A stretch of DNA of 6,172 bases from assembly GCA_021769025.1 (NCBI GenBank), contig JAETTS010000162.1, positions 1 through 6,172 of the forward strand, read 5' to 3'. Position numbers and translations under genes: made by a program. The notes under the pieces were generated by a model. The model did not search any database. It was given only the letters and a program-made list of their open reading frames with translations, and was not told where the DNA came from. The first letter of the stretch is position 1, and each line of letters starts with the position of its first letter. Of the stretch, positions 1 through 5,827 are shown piece by piece. This DNA is from Enterocloster bolteae. Its GTDB lineage: Bacteria; Bacillota_A; Clostridia; Lachnospirales; Lachnospiraceae.

Positions 1-2
1 CC

Positions 3-356
3 AATGGTATGGAGATTGATTTTGGTTTCATTATTGACCGAGTTACTGATTTGGCTGCCATCCTGCTGGAGTGAAGTGCCAGCGGCGATGTGGTTCTCCA
101 TGCTCCGGATGAACATAACACGCACTATCGCTGTATCCGTATTGCCGCCATGGCGGAGGAACACGAGGCCATGGCCAGGGTTCTCTCATATTTTGCCAAA
201 GCTCCTTTCGGCTATGACCTCTGTGGTCTGGTGGATGACAAGGATATGGTGGAAATAATAAAAGATTGCGAGGAGATACTCAAGGAGATGTACGAGTCCG
301 CCGGTAGCAACCGTAGATACCACGTGAAGTCGGTCCCGGACTGGGAGGGCTCCTAA
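3..356 (+). pseudogene. Decayed hypothetical gene, possible immunity protein (5' end may be cut by the window)
   Basis: The frame starting at base 3 reads as ordinary protein, with NGMEIDFGFIIDRVTDLAAI, then a TGA at 72-74, then continues in the same frame with SASGDVVLHAPDEHNTHYRC and a helical, charged segment ending in PDWEGS before TAA at 354-356. Coding-like composition on both sides of the TGA suggests one gene with an internal stop. What could still be translated is 90-356 from a GTG (88 residues), but no clear ribosome binding site precedes it. I do not recognise the family. Its place at the head of a run of immunity-type genes makes an immunity role a reasonable guess only. The same frame runs on past 356 with just two TAA codons into the DUF2185 remnant, so the two might once have been one fusion. 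Confidence 0.5.
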
Positions 357-362
357 GGCTAA

Positions 363-614
363 ATCGCCATAAATTGCATCACGGTGGAGGGAGGTAAAAT
401 AGGTTACTGCTACAGGAAGGAGCCGGATGGCGACTGGCACTTCACCGCCGGGAATGAGAGAGGGTTATATGGGCGATCCCAATAACGCGGCTATTTACAC
501 TCTGAATTTGTATGCCACAATGCTCCAGAGGTTATCTCTCTGCTGACCACGCACGCTCCCTGCTCCTTCGCACGGAATGGAAACGGTGTGTTCCAGCCGG
601 AGGAAGGACCGGAG
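363..614 (+). pseudogene. DUF2185 (Imm33-type) immunity protein remnant with compensating frameshifts
   Basis: Three frame segments join into one recognisable DUF2185 domain. Frame of base 399 gives INCITVEGGKIGYCYRKEPD and then DWHFTAGNERGLYG. From about 475 the next frame gives DPNNAAIYTLNLYA. From 513 the first frame resumes with CHNAPEVISLLTTHAPCSFA and NGNGVFQPEE. This matches the family layout (Y-R-E-P, W-[RH]-F-x-A-G-[ND]-E, DPNN-x-x-IY-x-LN, a proline-flanked PEVISLL, then AFxRN..G.F.PE). One extra base near 474 and one missing near 512 explain the shifts, and the order and spacing of motifs are otherwise kept. No start codon with a good ribosome binding site is seen, and after 513 no stop occurs before 744, so the frame runs straight into the next gene. 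The family is known as a presumed immunity domain in polymorphic toxin loci. This copy cannot make a whole domain without frameshifting. Confidence 0.72.
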
Positions 615-669
615 ATGAAAAACAAGGAGAAACAGGACATAGACATTTCGCAGCAGTGCCAGAAATGGT
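615..669 (+). promoter_or_regulatory. Ancestral ribosome binding site and start of the large multidomain gene, now out of frame
   Basis: An ATG at 615 lies just behind a GGAGGAAGGA stretch (597-608) and opens MKNKEKQDIDISQQCQKWYE, which has the look of the N-terminus of a helical-repeat immunity protein. Its frame then shifts away and ends at TGA 744-746. The conserved-looking protein continues instead in the frame of 670. The natural reading is that this was the original start and that a deletion with frameshift near 665-672 detached it. The ATG at 670 has no comparable ribosome binding site. Confidence 0.5.
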
Positions 670-2556
670 ATGAACCAGCGGGACTACCTCTCTGCCTACG
701 CCCTGGCTCGGACGCTGGAAAACTACGCAATCATCGGGGATTATGAGGAGGGGACTCCCCGCTATATGGGGGACAAGGCGCTTCTTCGGGCCATCGAGGT
801 GCTGGAAGCTGTCCGGGGAGAAGGACAGGGCAAGGCGGAGTGGAATATGCGCATGGCCTATGCCTATCAGTATCTCCACGGTCATGAGGCAAAGGCCCTC
901 CCTTATGCCCGGCGGTGGGCAGAGTTGGACCCGGAGGACGAAAACGCCCCTGCGGTAATCCGGGAGTGTAAAGCGGAGATGAAAAAACGCCGGGGCAGCC
1001 GGAAAAAGAAAGCCAAGTTCGTGCACGGGGATACTCCTTTTGAGGGCTTTAACCTCAACAATTTCTGGGACGATAACGAGTATGCCTTGAAGGCATATGT
1101 CAGCGAACCGCCTTCCGATGAGCTGATCGTCAGAGAGGAGGAGAAACTGGGCTATAAGCTGCCCGCCTCCTACATCTGGCTGATGAAGCAGCACAACGGA
1201 GGGATGCCTGTGAACACCTGCTATCTCACCGATGAGTCCACCTGCTGGGCGGAGGACCATGTGGCCATCACTGGCATATTCGGCATTGGATGGGAAAAAG
1301 CTTACGCTCGTTGTGGAAGCCTTGGCAGCCCGTTCATGATCGATGAGTGGGAGTATCCGGCCATCGGCGTGGCCATTGGCGACTGCCCCAGCACCGGACA
1401 CGATATGATATTCCTGGACTACCGGGACTGTGGCCCACAGGGAGAACCTGCGGTGGTCCATGTGGATCAGGAGAACGACTATAAGATTACCCATCTGGCA
1501 GACAGTTTCGGGGAGTTCATCCGCGGACTTGAAAACGAGGCTGTCTATGATCTGGATGAAGATGAGGAGGACGATGCTGGTGAGGACGAGAAAGCAGATG
1601 GATCCAACAGTAAAGGTGCCTTTGCCGGCTTTGTCCTGATGTCTAAGGGAAAATGGGACAAGGACCAGTTCATCCGGGATATGAAAGAAAAATGGGACAT
1701 CACTGTAGAGGAGGATGAGGACAAGCGTGACGATGCGCTGGTATTTGATGTGGGCAACATGATTACTGCTGTCAGTCTGATGACTTATCCCATTCCAGGC
1801 GGAGAAGCGGAGCTCAATGCGGAAAATAACTACATGTGGCCGGAGGCCGTAGAAGCGGCCAGGAAGCACAGAGCCCACATCATGGTGGCAGTCCTTGGCA
1901 AGGAGGATGATGTTCTGGAGAAGGGCAGGCTCTACACCAGGCTGGTGGCCGCCTGCTGCCACCAGAAATACGCTACCGGCGTTTATACCAGCGGTGTGGT
2001 GTTCGAGCCAAGGTTCTACGAGGATTTTGCTGACATGATGCGGGAGGACGGGCTGCCCATTTTCAACTGGATCTGGTTCGGCCTATATCGGGATGAGCAT
2101 GGCATGAACGTCTATACCTACGGCATGGAGGTGTTCGGAAAGGACGAGATGGAGGTGCTGGGCTCCGATGCCGAGCTGGGCGATCTGCGGGACTTCCTGG
2201 CAAACATTGTTTCCTATGTGCTGGAGAACGATGTGGAGATCCAGGACGGAGAAACCATCGGCTTCTCGGCGGACGATAAGCACACCATCACCCGCAGCCC
2301 CGGCGTGGCCTTGCCGGAGGATCAGATGACCCTGAAGCTCTCCTATGTGCCTTCTGAGCGTAATCCAGAAGACAAAGATGAGGACTATGCGTTACCGATG
2401 GATGATGGGACCTATCATCTTAGAAATCTCTGGTTAAAGAAGCTGCCAGTGGATGAAATTAACGCTTATAACCATATGTCCATCTATCTGCGCTGGTGCA
2501 TGGAGAATGACCTGATGGAGGAGAAGTTTCTGGAGGAATACGGCGCAGTGGTGTAG
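670..2556 (+). CDS. Multidomain immunity protein, N-terminal part: helical repeats + SUKH (SMI1/KNR4) + DUF4261 + first half of DUF7832-like domain
   Basis: A 628-residue reading frame. Residues 1-100 are TPR-like helices ending in ARRWAELDPEDENAPAV. A basic linker (about 103-117, KKRRGSRKKK) follows. Residues about 147-287 match the SUKH/SMI1-KNR4 fold: an acidic N-terminal helix, LGYKLPASYIWLMKQHNGG, and a later IGDCPSTGHDMIFLDYRDCG followed by EPAVVHVDQE. After a very acidic linker (291-312), residues 315-555 fit DUF4261, with FVLMSKGKWDKDQFIRDMKE, a KYATGVYTSGVVF segment and FGLYRDEHGMNVYTYGMEVF. Residues 570-628 (LPVDEINAYNHMSIYLRWCM) begin a DUF7832-like domain that is cut by TAG 2554-2556. 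SUKH and DUF4261 are known from toxin-immunity loci, so a cytoplasmic role as antidote is likely, not shown. The 670 start lacks a ribosome binding site and seems secondary to ATG 615. The product is probably a fragment of a roughly 1,000-residue protein. Confidence 0.85.
   Translation: MNQRDYLSAYALARTLENYAIIGDYEEGTPRYMGDKALLRAIEVLEAVRGEGQGKAEWNMRMAYAYQYLHGHEAKALPYARRWAELDPEDENAPAVIRECKAEMKKRRGSRKKKAKFVHGDTPFEGFNLNNFWDDNEYALKAYVSEPPSDELIVREEEKLGYKLPASYIWLMKQHNGGMPVNTCYLTDESTCWAEDHVAITGIFGIGWEKAYARCGSLGSPFMIDEWEYPAIGVAIGDCPSTGHDMIFLDYRDCGPQGEPAVVHVDQENDYKITHLADSFGEFIRGLENEAVYDLDEDEEDDAGEDEKADGSNSKGAFAGFVLMSKGKWDKDQFIRDMKEKWDITVEEDEDKRDDALVFDVGNMITAVSLMTYPIPGGEAELNAENNYMWPEAVEAARKHRAHIMVAVLGKEDDVLEKGRLYTRLVAACCHQKYATGVYTSGVVFEPRFYEDFADMMREDGLPIFNWIWFGLYRDEHGMNVYTYGMEVFGKDEMEVLGSDAELGDLRDFLANIVSYVLENDVEIQDGETIGFSADDKHTITRSPGVALPEDQMTLKLSYVPSERNPEDKDEDYALPMDDGTYHLRNLWLKKLPVDEINAYNHMSIYLRWCMENDLMEEKFLEEYGAVV
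2554..2556 (+). other. In-frame amber codon splitting one ancestral gene
   Basis: The frame upstream (ending EYGAVV) and the frame downstream (QVKVSPSGADLRAFIRD) are identical (both start positions are 1 modulo 3), and TAG is the only stop between 670 and 3651. It interrupts a DUF7832-like domain. The following codon is CAA, and a GTG (2560) sits one codon after the stop, so reinitiation is conceivable. The nearest purine-rich site (TGGAGGA, 2531-2537) is about 22 bases upstream, too far for a normal start. Confidence 0.85.
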
Positions 2557-2559
2557 CAA

Positions 2560-3651
2560 GTGAAAGTCAGTCCCAGCGGTGCGGATCTGAGGGCGTTCAT
2601 CCGGGATGAGCTGGAAGGCCAGCTCTTTGATCCTCTGTTCAACAAAACAGGGAGAGCCGTTGCTGTCTACTATTATGGGGAGAATGACAGCCCCTATTTC
2701 CCTTGCGATATTGATGATTACGCCCTAAGATACTTCGGCCCGTCCCAGTATCACTCCAATGAATTTCAGCAGGAGGAATACCTGTTCATCCCATTTGATG
2801 AGGACTATTATCAGGGTATGGCCAGGAGCATCGAAAAACGCTTCACAAACTGGCAGATTCAGGACTTTGATGAGGACACTCTTGTACCCTCTGCTCTGGC
2901 CAATGCCATGATGACTTATCTGGATTGTGAGTGCACCTATTTCCCCTCCATGAAGGACGATGCCCCCATTATGTCGGCATACAGCTATGCCCGGCGTCTT
3001 GGGGTACGGGAGGGATTTCTTCCCCTGCTGGTGAAGGTGGATGAAACCCTGTGGGAGTGCCTTATCATGAACTCCGCCCCGGCCAGCGAGGGGGAGGATG
3101 ACTATGGCTTTAACCCGGAAAAGGTGGCGGAATACCGGAAGAAGATGCTTGTCGCCCCTATGAAGGACGGCAAGGCCGTCCTGAAGGAACTGATCGATCA
3201 ACGCAAGGATGAGGCCGATGATGATGACAGGGACTGGGAGGAAGAAGTCCTGGGCGAGATGAAGGGTGGCTATGATAATTGCCGTTTCTCCAGCTATTGG
3301 GATTCGGATATCGATATGCCCCATCCCCTCATTCTGGCAAAGATTCCGGTGGAGAACCCTTGGGAGGTTCTCGCGCACCTGTCCTTTGGAAATTGGAATG
3401 AGTGTCCCGACACACCGGAGCTGATGTCGGTAACAAAATACTGGTTTGAACAGTGTGGAGCAATTCCGGCTGCCATGACCCACGATGAGCTGGAATTTAA
3501 CCTGTCGGCACCTGTCCCAAAGGAGAAGGCCAGCGAGGTGACGGTGGAGCAATACGGATTCTGCCCGGATATGGACCAGAATTTTGAAGAGCTTGGAGCC
3601 TTGGCCGACACCCTGCGGCGGTCCACCATCTGGTACTTCTGGTGGGATTGA
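2560..3651 (+). CDS. Multidomain immunity protein, C-terminal part: second half of DUF7832-like domain + DUF4253
   Basis: A 363-residue open frame directly continuing the upstream gene after TAG. Residues 1-100 (LFDPLFNKTGRAVAVYYYG, DDYALRYFG, DYYQGMARSIEKRFTNW) complete the DUF7832-like domain begun upstream. Residues about 139-363 match DUF4253: YSYARRLGVREGFLPLLVKV near the start of the domain, then PWEVLAHLSFGNWNECPDTP, a KYWFEQCGAIPAAMTHDELE segment, EQYGFCPDMDQ, and the diagnostic C-terminus IWYFWWD. The end is therefore intact. DUF4253 is a domain of unknown function seen in bacterial genomes near or fused to immunity domains. The only start available is GTG 2560, with no properly spaced ribosome binding site, so expression would need reinitiation or stop-codon readthrough. 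Its stop TGA overlaps the ATG of the next gene (TGATG, 3649-3653), evidence of a former operon with translational coupling. Confidence 0.82.
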   Translation: MKVSPSGADLRAFIRDELEGQLFDPLFNKTGRAVAVYYYGENDSPYFPCDIDDYALRYFGPSQYHSNEFQQEEYLFIPFDEDYYQGMARSIEKRFTNWQIQDFDEDTLVPSALANAMMTYLDCECTYFPSMKDDAPIMSAYSYARRLGVREGFLPLLVKVDETLWECLIMNSAPASEGEDDYGFNPEKVAEYRKKMLVAPMKDGKAVLKELIDQRKDEADDDDRDWEEEVLGEMKGGYDNCRFSSYWDSDIDMPHPLILAKIPVENPWEVLAHLSFGNWNECPDTPELMSVTKYWFEQCGAIPAAMTHDELEFNLSAPVPKEKASEVTVEQYGFCPDMDQNFEELGALADTLRRSTIWYFWWD

Positions 3652-3652
3652 T

Positions 3653-3663
3653 GGGGGGGGGGG
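3653..3663 (+). repeat. Run of 11 G immediately after the CbrC start codon
   Basis: The ATG at 3651-3653 is followed by an unbroken G tract (11 including the G of ATG). In the present length the frame continues into the CbrC-like N-terminus. A change of one base would move it out of frame. Long mononucleotide runs at gene starts are classical slippage sites, although here the gene downstream is already broken. Confidence 0.9.
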
Positions 3664-4039
3664 TGGAGGCGGGAATATCGGAATCATACATCGAATGGAA
3701 AAAGTAGTCTGTTGCGCCCGATGGAGGCCCGGACAGTGGATGCGTCCTCTATGCCTTTAAGGAGGAGTTGGAGCAGACGGAGGATAAACAAGACAAGGAA
3801 GTGCTGATGGGTGTGTACGACCTGCTGGACTTTAAAAAGGACACCTACGACCTGCTCTGACAAATCGGGGATTGCTCTGACCGGAAGAGTCTCAAGCGGC
3901 TAGGCATGCTGAAGGGCTATGCGGAAAACTGGGACAATTACTATTTTCTTCCCAAGACTAAAACGCCGAAAGGAAAGCAGAGCGAGAAAACTCGGCGAGC
4001 CCAGATGGGTCTGCCCTCCTTCCGGTATCATCCGACCCC

Positions 4040-4390
4040 ATGGACACAGGGGCCTTTGAGGAGTCCGAAGAGGGCGTTGTCTGCAACTGCCGTGGGCAGA
4101 CTGCCCGGCAGTATAAGGGCAACTTTCAGGATGATTATCCAACGGATGCCAGTGTAGAGGTCCCGGGCAAGTTGGACGAGCTCATCCACTGCTTCCCCGA
4201 TTACTCCGGCTGGCAGCAGGAATACTGGAGGGGGCACTACAGCGCCGGCTGCTCCTATCTGGGACATGTAGATGTCAGAAAGCTGCTTGCACTGGGCGTA
4301 ATAGATGATGGCATGTGGGCTGGGGAAGAGAGAGAAAGGATCCAGGAATCCGCCAAGGGCGGGCATCTGCAATGCTATCCGTTCTGGTGA
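4040..4390 (+). CDS. Longest surviving open frame of the CbrC pseudogene (116 residues)
   Basis: Automated callers would report this ATG-to-TGA frame as a short CbrC-family protein. It covers the central CbrC region from MDTGAFEES to LQCYPFW, without the N-terminal half, the second cysteine pair or the last 14 residues. No ribosome binding site precedes 4040 (the bases before it are a coding continuation, TATCATCCGACCCC). It is more likely part of the pseudogene than a translated gene. Confidence 0.4.
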   Translation: MDTGAFEESEEGVVCNCRGQTARQYKGNFQDDYPTDASVEVPGKLDELIHCFPDYSGWQQEYWRGHYSAGCSYLGHVDVRKLLALGVIDDGMWAGEERERIQESAKGGHLQCYPFW

Positions 4391-4444
4391 CTTCACTTTG
4401 GAAGGTGCCTGGGCTGGATGGATTACGATTAAGGAGTTTTTGCT

Positions 4445-4739
4445 ATGATAATGCAGTTATCAAGAGGGCTGGAAGAAAAAGCATTGGAAAAACTCACAGC
4501 AGCCCTTGCATGCCCAGGATGGGCCCGTAAGCGAAGCTCAGGCCCATTGCTTTTAGGTTCATACTGGCCGTTTTGGAAAGTATGAATATGGTCAGCCCAT
4601 CCAAATTCGATGGTTGTCCTGTGAAAAAAGCGTTCGCGATCGTGGCAAAGAAAACATGGACTCCATAGCAGAAATAATATTTGAAGGCGGAAGGAGCTGG
4701 GCACAGCTTCACTCCGGAACGGCGCTGAAACACAGATAA
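4445..4739 (+). pseudogene. Decayed small gene of unknown family (about 98 residues when the shift is repaired)
   Basis: The stop of the CbrC remnant overlaps TAAGGAG (4430-4436), which sits 8 bases before ATG 4445, an excellent ribosome binding site. The frame opens MIMQLSRGLEEKALEKLTAA and ends early at TGA 4583-4585 (46 residues). Coding-like sequence carries on in another frame from about 4566: GRFGKYEYGQPIQIRWLSCE, then DSIAEIIFEGGRSWAQLHSG, closing at TAA 4737-4739. The join lies somewhere in 4500-4580. I do not recognise the family. Position and operon-like spacing in a row of immunity genes suggest another small immunity protein. An inverted repeat, ATGGGCC/GGCCCAT with a 15-base gap (about 4513-4541), lies within it and has no proper U tract, so I do not call a terminator. 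Confidence 0.5.
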
Positions 4740-4752
4740 GGAGACATCTACT

Positions 4753-5087
4753 GTGGGGCTGGATATCTACGCTGAGATGATTGTGGTACCATGCTGTTTG
4801 TGGCTGCTTGCCATACCCATAATGAGACGGTTTCGCCTATTGTGGAGAAGGAATGGGATGTCATGGAGTATCCCATGGTCGTCTGGTTTGAAGAGGATTA
4901 GGAGCGGGTGGAGTCCTGGTTCCCTATTCCGTGATAGGCAGCCACTGTGGGAGTGTTTCGTAAGGAGTCGGATAAGCTCAATAAGCTGGCATGTAAGGCC
5001 ACTGAGGAAACCATTTTGAACTGGATCGAAACAGAGGGATATTCGGTGGACGGGCCTGTTGTGCTGGATGACTCAGGAGATTTTTAG
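4753..5087 (+). pseudogene. Decayed small gene of unknown family (about 110 residues when repaired)
   Basis: ATAAGGAG (4735-4742), overlapping the preceding stop, lies about 10 bases before GTG 4753, which opens MGLDIYAEMIVVP. The frame of 4753 stays open to 5019 but turns arginine-rich and unprotein-like. The coding-like frame switches at about 4790: MLFVAACHTHNETVSPIVEK, EWDVMEYPMVVWFEED, TAG (4899-4901), ERVESWFPIP, TGA TAG (4932-4937), then GVFRKESDKLNKLACKATEE and NWIETEGYSVDGPVVLDDSG, stopping at TAG 5085-5087. One frameshift and three internal stops make it non-functional. The family is not recognised. It is the last member of the immunity-type run, and the same TAAGGAG-over-stop arrangement as its neighbour supports a former single operon. 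Confidence 0.52.
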
Positions 5088-5327
5088 GGGATGTGATGTG
5101 AGCTTCTACCCAATTGCCTCGGCCTGTTTCAGCAGATTGAATCAATGAAAAAGAGAATAGAAAAATCATCATCAATCCATGCACTGTCTGCAATGTTTTC
5201 CACATATCTACGGATGTGATCCACAAGATAATCATGCCGATTCCTAAAAAAGCTAACTAATAATATGGGCAATAGGTATACAATTCCGAAACATACCTCA
5301 TCCCACCCAGCTTTTATAAACGTAAAT
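5088..5327. other. Intergenic interval without a supported gene
   Basis: AT-rich spacer between the decayed immunity run and the converging rrf2-type gene. Minus-strand open frames cross it, one giving a hydrophobic stretch (GIVYLLPILLVSFF), but none has a start with a ribosome binding site and the longest runs antisense-frame through the Rrf2 gene. No convincing intrinsic terminator is visible for either converging transcript. It may hold the last debris of an older gene. Confidence 0.5.
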
Positions 5328-5723
5328 TTATAACAAATCCTCCAGTGTTTTTCCATAAAAATAATCATGCACCATTTTATCAAACTCTGCCCACATGGGA
5401 AGGGTTTTACATGTGGCGGCCCTGCTGCAGGGTTTGGCGTTCTTGGAAAGACATACAACAGTAGCAAGCGAGCCCTCCATTAATTCCAATATCTCACCCA
5501 CAGAATATTCTTCCGGCTGACGGCAAAGTTTGTACCCGCCCCCACGTCCTCCAAGCCCGATCAGCATCTTTCCTTTGATAAGCTCTTTTACAATAATCTC
5601 TAGGTATTTTTTAGAGATTTCCTGTCGCTCTGCCACTTCTTTCAAAGGAATGTATCCTTCACCACCATGTTCTGCCAGATCTATCATGACACGAAGAGCA
5701 TAGCGTCCTTTTGTTGAAATCAT
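5328..5723 (-). CDS. Rrf2-family transcriptional regulator (IscR-like, three conserved cysteines)
   Basis: A 131-residue DNA-binding protein starting MISTKGRYALRVMIDLAEHG, the usual Rrf2 N-terminus. A winged helix-turn-helix spans about residues 27-66 (PLKEVAERQEISKKYLEIIV, with wing GGRGGGYKL), then the dimerisation helix SVGEILELMEG (74-84). Cysteines at 91, 99 and 105 (spacing C-x7-C-x5-C, in VVCLSKNAKPCSRAATC) sit where IscR-type members bind an Fe-S cluster, unlike CymR, which lacks such a set. An upstream in-frame GTG (5732) exists, but AAAGGA lies only 2 bases from it and 11 bases from ATG 5723, so the ATG is preferred. Length is normal (130-160). The gene is divergent from the leader-peptide operon and most likely represses it, and perhaps itself, through palindromes in the shared upstream region. 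The effector (cluster status, cysteine supply or stress) cannot be read from the sequence. Confidence 0.93.
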   Translation of the reverse strand: MISTKGRYALRVMIDLAEHGGEGYIPLKEVAERQEISKKYLEIIVKELIKGKMLIGLGGRGGGYKLCRQPEEYSVGEILELMEGSLATVVCLSKNAKPCSRAATCKTLPMWAEFDKMVHDYFYGKTLEDLL

Positions 5724-5752
5724 ACCATACACCGTCCTTTCTGTGATTTATG

Positions 5753-5777
5753 CCTATTATACAGCGGGGTGAATAGG
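5753..5777. promoter_or_regulatory. Possible autoregulatory palindrome over the Rrf2 gene promoter
   Basis: CCTATT (5753-5758) and AATAGG (5772-5777) form an inverted repeat with a 13-base gap that covers the -10 box of the regulator's own promoter. The half-sites share CCTAT/ATAGG with the operator at 5811-5827, but the gap is wider, so binding by the same protein is uncertain. Confidence 0.4.
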
Positions 5778-5785
5778 TAAATCAA
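5756..5785 (-). promoter_or_regulatory. Promoter of the Rrf2-family gene
   Basis: On the minus strand a perfect TATAAT (5761-5756) follows TTGATT (5785-5780) with an 18-base spacer. The start codon lies about 33 bases beyond the -10 box, leaving room for a short leader with AAAGGA. Confidence 0.7.
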
Positions 5786-5810
5786 TAATTATTAAAAATT
5801 TCCCATATTA

Positions 5811-5827
5811 CCTATTGACATAGTAGG
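5811..5827. promoter_or_regulatory. Rrf2-type operator
   Basis: CCTATTGACATAGTAGG is an imperfect palindrome (CCTA-N9-TAGG). Symmetry continues weakly outward to the AT/AT ends of a 25-base element (5807-5831). It embeds the -35 box of the leader promoter, so a bound dimer would block RNA polymerase. Palindromes of this size and TAGG character are typical of Rrf2-family sites, and the regulator gene lies next door. Confidence 0.68.

Larger units (their letters stand above)
3651..4432 (+). pseudogene. CbrC-family protein, multiply disrupted
   Basis: Starting at the ATG that overlaps the previous stop, the frame reads ISESYIEWKK, TAG (3705-3707), then DSGCVLYAFKEELEQTEDKQ and GVYDLLDFKKDTYDLL, TGA (3858-3860), then GYAENWDNYYFLP and LPSFRYHP. 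A one-base loss near 4031 moves the protein into the frame of 4040: MDTGAFEESEEGVVCNCRGQ. Next come NFQDDYPTDA, LDELIHCFPDYSGWQQEYW, GCSYLGHVDVRKLLALGV and, after another TGA (4388-4390), LHFGRCLGWMDYD with TAA at 4430-4432. These match the CbrC (UPF0167) family, notably FRYHPDP..TGAFE, CxC near the domain start, GWQQEYW and the closing cysteine-containing WxDYD. The stretch between GQTAR and YKGNFQDDY (about 4100-4112) lacks the part that normally carries the second cysteine pair and the YYTGPFY region, so a metal-binding site would be incomplete. CbrC proteins are linked to colicin tolerance and toxin immunity. This copy is dead. Confidence 0.85.

Noticed and set aside
532..1962. A 476-residue open frame on the minus strand opposite the SUKH/DUF4261 gene
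   Set aside because: It is the antisense shadow of a strongly coding plus-strand gene, with no recognisable domain and no ribosome binding site.
2725..3687. A 320-residue minus-strand frame opposite the DUF4253 gene
   Set aside because: Shadow frame; it even translates the G tract as polyproline. The plus-strand product has clear domain motifs.
4513..4541. ATGGGCC/GGCCCAT inverted repeat as an intrinsic terminator
   Set aside because: Loop of 15 bases and only a broken T run (TTGCTTTT) at a distance. It lies inside a decayed gene.
4494..4733. Minus-strand frame with a membrane-like ending (AMGLSFAYGPILGMQG)
   Set aside because: The plus strand has a proper ribosome binding site, operon spacing and a protein-like frame here. 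The hydrophobic look can arise as antisense of charged codons. Not fully excluded.
1..5087. Stop-codon recoding (TAG or TGA read as an amino acid) to explain the split genes
   Set aside because: TAA, TAG and TGA all interrupt the genes, frameshifts and deletions accompany them, and intact genes nearby stop normally (DUF4253 and the leader at TGA, Rrf2 at TAA).
5129..5467. Minus-strand hydrophobic frame across 5129-5330 running into the Rrf2 gene
   Set aside because: No start with a ribosome binding site. Half of it is an alternative frame of Rrf2, and I recognise no family.
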